Of a stretch of DNA of 64,000 nt, positions 59,598-64,000 are shown piece after piece. The notes below the pieces were generated by a model. The model was given only the letters and a program-made list of their open reading frames with translations. It was not told where the DNA came from and ran no database searches. Position numbers and translations under genes: made by a program. Every line of letters begins with the position of its first letter. Position 1 is the stretch's first letter. The stretch comes from Bradyrhizobium sp. 190 (lineage in GTDB: Bacteria > Pseudomonadota > Alphaproteobacteria > Rhizobiales > Xanthobacteraceae), in the NCBI RefSeq assembly GCF_023073415.1, contig NZ_JADPJL010000008.1, forward strand, positions 558,001-622,000. The letters are read 5' to 3'.

Positions 59598-62564
59598 ATG
59601 TTGATGAAGCGAAGAGATGGATCCGCGGGCAGGGCGCGTTTGCAGGGTATCGCTGCCGGCCTCGCGTCGGGAGTTCTCGATCGCCGCACGTTCCTGCGGC
59701 GGTCCGGTCTGGCGGCCGGTGCGGGCGCCGCGATCGGCCTGATGCCGCTCGGCTCGGTGCGCAAGGCGCAGGCCGGGCCTGAGAAGGTCGGCGCACCGAC
59801 CGAAATCAGGAAGAACATCTGCACGCATTGCTCGGTCGGCTGCACCGTGATCGCCGAAGTGCAGAACGGCGTCTGGGTCGGCCAGGAACCGGCCTGGGAC
59901 AGCCCGATCAATCGCGGCTCGCACTGCGCCAAGGGCGCAGCCGTGCGCGAACTCGTCCACGGCGACCGCCGGCTGAAATATCCGATGAAGCTCGTCAACG
60001 GCGAGTGGCAGAAGGTCTCGTGGGATCAGGCCATCAACGAGATCGGCGACAAGATGATGGAAATTCGCGCCAAGTCGGGCGCCGATTCCGTCTATCTGCT
60101 GGGCTCCGCGAAATTCTCCAACGAGGGTGGTTATCTGTTCCGCAAGTTCGCGGCGTTCTGGGGCACCAACTCGATCGATCACCAGGCCCGCATCTGTCAT
60201 TCGACCACCGTCGCCGGCGTCGCCAATACCTGGGGCTACGGCGCGATGACGAATTCCTACAATGACATGCGCAACTCGAAGACGATCGTCTTCATGGGAT
60301 CGAACGCCGCCGAAGCCCATCCGGTTTCATTGCAGCACATCCTCTCCGGCAAGGAGCTCAACCGCGCCAACGTGTTCGTGCTCGACCCGCGCTTCACCCG
60401 CACCGCGGCGCATGCCACCGAATATGTGAGGTTCCGCAGCGGTACCGATATCGCCGTCATCTGGGGCATGCTGCATCACATCTTCAACAATGGCTGGGAA
60501 GACAAGGAATTCATCAAGCAACGCGTCTACGGCATGGACCAGATCCGCGCCGAAGTCGCGAAGTGGACGCCGGAAGAGGTCGAACGTGTCACCGGAATTC
60601 CCGGCGAGCAGTTGAAGAAGGTCGCCGAGACGTTTGCCAAGCAGAAGCCATCGGCCTTTGTCTGGTGCATGGGCGGCACCCAGCACACCGTCGGCACCGC
60701 CAACGTCCGTGCCTATTGCGACCTGCTGCTGGCGACCGGCAATGTCGGCACCTTCGGTGGCGGCGCCAACATCTTCCGCGGCCATTGCAACGTGCAGGGC
60801 GCGACCGATATCGGCCTCGATATCGTGACGTTGCCGCTCTACTACGGCCTGGTCGAAGGCGCCTGGAAGCACTGGGCGCGCGTCTGGGAGGTGGAATACG
60901 ATTACCTGCAGTCGCGTTTCGACGAAGTACCGGCGAAGGCCGGTCGTCCGGCGCGCACCCGCAAGCAGAACATGGAGCTGCCGGGCATCCCGTGGACCCG
61001 CTGGTTCGATGCGACGCTTGCCAACCCTGATGACGTCGACCAGCGCGATGTCGTGAAGGGCGTGGTCATCATGGGGCATGGCGGCAATACAGTGCCGCGC
61101 ATGACCGAGATGGTGAAGGGCCTCGAAAAACTCGAATTGCTCGTGGTCGCCGATCCGCATCCCACAACGTTCGCCGCGATCTCCGACCGCAAGAACGGCA
61201 CGTACCTGTTGCCGGCCTGCACCCAGTTCGAGACCTCGGGCTCGCGCACGGCCTCCAACCGCTCGCTGCAGTGGGGCGAGCAAATCGTCAAGCCGATCTT
61301 CGAATCGAAGGATGATTACGAGATCATCTATCGGCTGTCTGAAAAGCTTGGTTTCGCTGACAGGATGTTCAAGAACATCAAGGTCGAGAACAAGCAGCCG
61401 TCGGCCGAAGACCTGCTGCGCGAAATCAACCGCGGCGGGTTCTCGACTGGCTATTCCGGCCAGTCGCCGGAACGGCTGAAGGCGCACATGAACAACCAGG
61501 GCAAATTCGACCTGGTGACCCTGCGTGCCAAGGCAGACGAGCCCGAGATCGGCGGCGACTATTACGGCCTGCCGTGGCCGTGCTGGGGCACGCCGCAGAT
61601 CCGACATCCGGGAACGCATACGCTCTACAACACCAACCTTCATGCCAAGGACGGCGGCGGCACATTCCGCGCCCGCTTCGGCGTGGTCTATGAAGAGAAG
61701 CAGCCGGACGGCTCGGTGAAGAACGTCAACATGCTGGCCGAAGGCTCCTACAGCAAGGGATCTGAACTGACCGACGGCTATCCCGAGTTCACTTACGGCG
61801 TGCTCAAGAAGCTCGGTTGGGACAAGGACCTCACCGCGGACGAACTCGCCACCATCAACAAGATCGGCGGCAACAACCCTGATGGCGTCGGTTGGGCGGT
61901 CGATCTGTCGGGCGGCATCATCCGCGTTACGCTCGAACATGGCGTGATGGCGTATGGCAACGGCAAGGCCCGCGCGGTGGCGTGGAATCTGCCCGATCCC
62001 GTGCCGGTTCATCGCGAGCCGATCTACACGGCGCGGCCCGATCTGGTCGCGAAGTACCCGACGCGTCCGGACGGACGTCAGTTCCGCATGGCCAATCTCG
62101 GCTTCTCCGTTCAGAAGGCGGCGGTGGACAAGGGGCTGGCCAAGCAATTCCCGATCATCCTGACCTCGGGACGCCTCGTTGAATACGAAGGCGGCGGCGA
62201 GGAAACCCGGTCGAACAAATGGCTCGCCGAATTGCAGCAAGACATGTTCGTCGAGGTCAACACGTCTGACGCTGCCGAGCGCGGCATCAAGGACGGCGGC
62301 TGGGTCTGGGTGTTCGGTCCGGAAAACGGCTCGAAGGCCCGCGTCAAGGCGCTGGTCACCGACCGTGTCGGCAAGGGCGTGGCATTCATGCCATTCCACT
62401 TCTCCGGCTGGTTCCAGGGCGTCGACCAGCGCAGCAAATATCCGAAGGGCAGTGACCCGATCGTGCTGGGCGAAAGCGTCAACACGATCACGTCCTACGG
62501 CTACGATCCGGTCACCGGCATGCACGAGGGCAAAGTAACCCTGTGCCAGATCCAATCGGCGTGA
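59598..62564 (+). CDS. fdhA: Formate dehydrogenase, molybdenum catalytic subunit
   Basis: A 988-residue bis-MGD molybdoenzyme oxidising formate to CO2. A Tat signal lies at about residues 29-60 (DRRTFLRRSG). The N-terminal [4Fe-4S] ligands are Cys75, Cys78, Cys82 and Cys110. The active-site metal ligand is Cys200 in QARICHSTT, not selenocysteine, followed by the GMLHHIFNN and HCNVQGATDIG segments seen in the FdnG/FdoG class. Size and the neighbouring Fe-S and cytochrome genes show the periplasm-facing membrane enzyme. In this cell it can oxidise the formate released from oxalate. The start is ATG 59598. Confidence 0.96.
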   Translation: MLMKRRDGSAGRARLQGIAAGLASGVLDRRTFLRRSGLAAGAGAAIGLMPLGSVRKAQAGPEKVGAPTEIRKNICTHCSVGCTVIAEVQNGVWVGQEPAWDSPINRGSHCAKGAAVRELVHGDRRLKYPMKLVNGEWQKVSWDQAINEIGDKMMEIRAKSGADSVYLLGSAKFSNEGGYLFRKFAAFWGTNSIDHQARICHSTTVAGVANTWGYGAMTNSYNDMRNSKTIVFMGSNAAEAHPVSLQHILSGKELNRANVFVLDPRFTRTAAHATEYVRFRSGTDIAVIWGMLHHIFNNGWEDKEFIKQRVYGMDQIRAEVAKWTPEEVERVTGIPGEQLKKVAETFAKQKPSAFVWCMGGTQHTVGTANVRAYCDLLLATGNVGTFGGGANIFRGHCNVQGATDIGLDIVTLPLYYGLVEGAWKHWARVWEVEYDYLQSRFDEVPAKAGRPARTRKQNMELPGIPWTRWFDATLANPDDVDQRDVVKGVVIMGHGGNTVPRMTEMVKGLEKLELLVVADPHPTTFAAISDRKNGTYLLPACTQFETSGSRTASNRSLQWGEQIVKPIFESKDDYEIIYRLSEKLGFADRMFKNIKVENKQPSAEDLLREINRGGFSTGYSGQSPERLKAHMNNQGKFDLVTLRAKADEPEIGGDYYGLPWPCWGTPQIRHPGTHTLYNTNLHAKDGGGTFRARFGVVYEEKQPDGSVKNVNMLAEGSYSKGSELTDGYPEFTYGVLKKLGWDKDLTADELATINKIGGNNPDGVGWAVDLSGGIIRVTLEHGVMAYGNGKARAVAWNLPDPVPVHREPIYTARPDLVAKYPTRPDGRQFRMANLGFSVQKAAVDKGLAKQFPIILTSGRLVEYEGGGEETRSNKWLAELQQDMFVEVNTSDAAERGIKDGGWVWVFGPENGSKARVKALVTDRVGKGVAFMPFHFSGWFQGVDQRSKYPKGSDPIVLGESVNTITSYGYDPVTGMHEGKVTLCQIQSA

Positions 62565-62578
62565 GAGGAGAATAGATC

Positions 62579-63175
62579 ATGGCTCGCGTCAAATTTCTTT
62601 GTGATGCCGACCGTTGCATCGAGTGCAACGCCTGCGTGACGGCCTGCAAGAACGAACATGAAGTGCCGTGGGGCATTAACCGCCGCCGCGTCGTCACCAT
62701 CAATGACGGCAAGCCCGGCGAACGGTCGGTCTCCATGGCCTGCATGCACTGCACCGACGCGCCGTGTGCGGCGGTCTGCCCGGTGTCGTGCTTCTACACC
62801 ACTGCCGACGGCGTCGTGCTGCACTCCAAGGACCTCTGCATCGGCTGCGGTTACTGCTTCTACGCCTGTCCGTTTGGCGCGCCGCAATATCCAAAGGTCG
62901 GCAACTTCGGATCGCGCGGCAAGATGGACAAGTGCACCTATTGCGCAGGTGGGCCGGAAGCGGACTCCACGCCGGCCGAATACGCCAAATACGGTGCCAA
63001 CCGCCTCGCCGAAGGCAAGCTGCCGATTTGCGCCGAGATGTGCTCGACCAAGTCGCTGCTCGCCGGAGACGGCGCGATCATTGCCGAGATCTACAAGGAG
63101 CGGGTGATGAAGCGCGGTTACGGCTCCGGCATGTGGGGCTGGAAGACCGCCTACAGCGATTCGCCAACCGGCTGA
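62579..63175 (+). CDS. fdhB: Formate dehydrogenase, iron-sulfur (beta) subunit
   Basis: A 198-residue electron-transfer subunit with four [4Fe-4S] clusters. Ligand groups are CIECNACVTACKNE, CMHCTDAPCAAVCPVSC, CIGCGYCFYACPFG and CTYCAGG with the final Cys residues in CAEMC. There is no long C-terminal membrane anchor as in E. coli FdnH, so the short FDH3-type form is present. It passes electrons from FdhA to the cytochrome b subunit. It starts 14 bp after fdhA with GGAG upstream. Confidence 0.95.
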   Translation: MARVKFLCDADRCIECNACVTACKNEHEVPWGINRRRVVTINDGKPGERSVSMACMHCTDAPCAAVCPVSCFYTTADGVVLHSKDLCIGCGYCFYACPFGAPQYPKVGNFGSRGKMDKCTYCAGGPEADSTPAEYAKYGANRLAEGKLPICAEMCSTKSLLAGDGAIIAEIYKERVMKRGYGSGMWGWKTAYSDSPTG

Positions 63176-63247
63176 TGCAACGGCCGCTGCGCCCCGCAGG
63201 CGCGGCGGCATTAGCGTAATTCCGATAACCGAAAGGGCGTTGTGCAA

Positions 63248-64000
63248 ATGCCAGGCTCACTTTCAATTCTCAGATTCGCCGATTTCAAGCCTTTGTTCGC
63301 CGCGTTCGCGCTGCTGTTCGTTCTGGCTAGTCCCGCAACCGCCCAGCTTTCCTTCAAGCCGACCGCAGAGGCCGTTCAGGAAGACAAACTCCTGAACGCG
63401 CTTAAGGAGGGCGACAAGATCACCGGCCGCGTATCGATCCCCGATGGGATGTCCGCCAGCCTTATCCAGCCCGCGGGCCGCGACTGGCGCGACTTCCAGC
63501 GCAGCAAGCTGCCCTGGATCGGCGGCATTGCCATTATCGGAATGTTGGCTGTGCTCGCGATCTTCCTGATGGTGCGCGGCCGGATTCGCGTGCATCAGGG
63601 GTTCTCGGGCAGGACGATCCTGCGGTTCAACAGCTTCGAGCGCTTCACCCATTGGCTCACGGCAAGTTGCTTCATCATTCTTGCGCTCTCAGGTCTAAAT
63701 GTCAGCTTCGGCCGTACGCTGATTTTGCCGTTGTTCGGCGCCGAAGCCTTTGCCACCCTGTCAGCCTGGGCCAAGCTTGCGCACAACTACCTGGCGTTCC
63801 CGTTCATGCTTGGCGTCGCGATCATGTTCCTGATCTGGATCAAGAATAATATTCCGGGCAAGCTTGATCTGGAGTGGATCAAGCAGGGTGGTGGCCTTCT
63901 GTCCGAGGGCAAGCATCCGCCGGCCAAGCGCTTCAACGCCGGCCAGAAGGGAATTTTCTGGATCGTGATCATCGGCGGCGTGCTGATGTCGGTGTCCGGC
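63248..64000 (+). CDS. fdhC: Formate dehydrogenase, cytochrome b (gamma) subunit, partial
   Basis: The frame is open from ATG 63248 to the window end, 251 codons. It begins with a signal peptide (FALLFVLASPATAQ), then a periplasmic segment, and then membrane helices: LPWIGGIAIIGMLAVLAIFL, then FNSFERFTHWLTASCFIILA (His in ERFTHW is a probable haem ligand), and a helix near YLAFPFMLGVAIMFLIW. This matches the cytochrome b556-type gamma subunit of membrane FDH, with the extra N-terminal periplasmic domain of the FdhC/FdoI long form. AAAGGGCG lies about 8 bp upstream. It finishes the fdhABC set and is cut by the window end. Confidence 0.9.
   Translation, partial: MPGSLSILRFADFKPLFAAFALLFVLASPATAQLSFKPTAEAVQEDKLLNALKEGDKITGRVSIPDGMSASLIQPAGRDWRDFQRSKLPWIGGIAIIGMLAVLAIFLMVRGRIRVHQGFSGRTILRFNSFERFTHWLTASCFIILALSGLNVSFGRTLILPLFGAEAFATLSAWAKLAHNYLAFPFMLGVAIMFLIWIKNNIPGKLDLEWIKQGGGLLSEGKHPPAKRFNAGQKGIFWIVIIGGVLMSVSG

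Noticed and set aside
60327..62555. 742-codon minus-strand frame
   Set aside because: Antisense to fdhA, with no recognisable domain.
1..64000. tRNA, rRNA, CRISPR, transposase or phage genes
   Set aside because: None was recognisable on either strand.

Overview
The window is high-GC DNA with dense operons and mostly ATG/GTG starts preceded by purine-rich Shine-Dalgarno sites. Its gene content points to an alphaproteobacterium of the Bradyrhizobium/Rhodopseudomonas group: an oxalate cluster (oxc/frc), a membrane-bound molybdenum formate dehydrogenase with the DUF3305/DUF3306 accessory genes, a DUF1236 protein and tripartite tricarboxylate transporters. The assignment rests on gene content only. 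I saw no rRNA, tRNA, CRISPR array, intact insertion sequence or phage module.

Layout. 1-2.9 kb: a partial gene end, a SnoaL-like secreted protein, a small membrane peptide, and a coupled FAH-family hydrolase/ketopantoate-reductase pair. 3-15.4 kb: an oxalate island with a CBS protein, an OxlT-type antiporter, a TctABC transporter, a 45-residue peptide, formyl-CoA transferase, oxalyl-CoA decarboxylase, a GntR regulator and an ADP-forming acyl-CoA synthetase. Six copies of the palindrome TGGYAT-N5-ATRCCA lie in its intergenic gaps; this looks like one local regulon. 15.5-31 kb: an IclR regulator, a DUF3604/PpiC/HupE trio, a TenA enzyme, an APC permease, a remnant of an IclR gene, an orphan Tat-exported solute-binding protein, an orphan PAS sensor kinase, a second ketopantoate reductase, an unrecognised secreted protein and a cell-wall amidase. 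31-40 kb: the glyoxylate-to-glycerate genes gcl-hyi-glxR, a DUF1236 protein, a VanZ protein, a two-subunit ThDP decarboxylase, and a divergent group of a 2-hydroxyacid dehydrogenase, an alpha/beta hydrolase and an SDR.

40-51.4 kb is an eight-gene catabolic operon on the minus strand: a class II aldolase, a peptide-type ABC importer, a GhrA-like reductase, a hydroxylysine-kinase-like phosphotransferase and a phospholyase-type class III PLP enzyme. A GntR regulator overlapping an acetylpolyamine-amidohydrolase-like gene is divergent to it. 51.7-64 kb is the formate dehydrogenase region: an Mrp ATPase, a multi-cluster ferredoxin-like protein and five DUF-family genes, then a YdaS-HTH/TorD fusion protein, a small Tat protein and fdhA-fdhB-fdhC, the last cut by the window end.

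Read together, much of the window handles C1/C2 acids. Oxalate is imported, activated and decarboxylated to formyl-CoA and formate; formate is oxidised by the FDH; glyoxylate enters glycerate metabolism through Gcl/Hyi/GlxR. The least described parts are the kinase-phospholyase operon, the YdaS-TorD fusion sitting behind two palindromes, and the FDH accessory genes.
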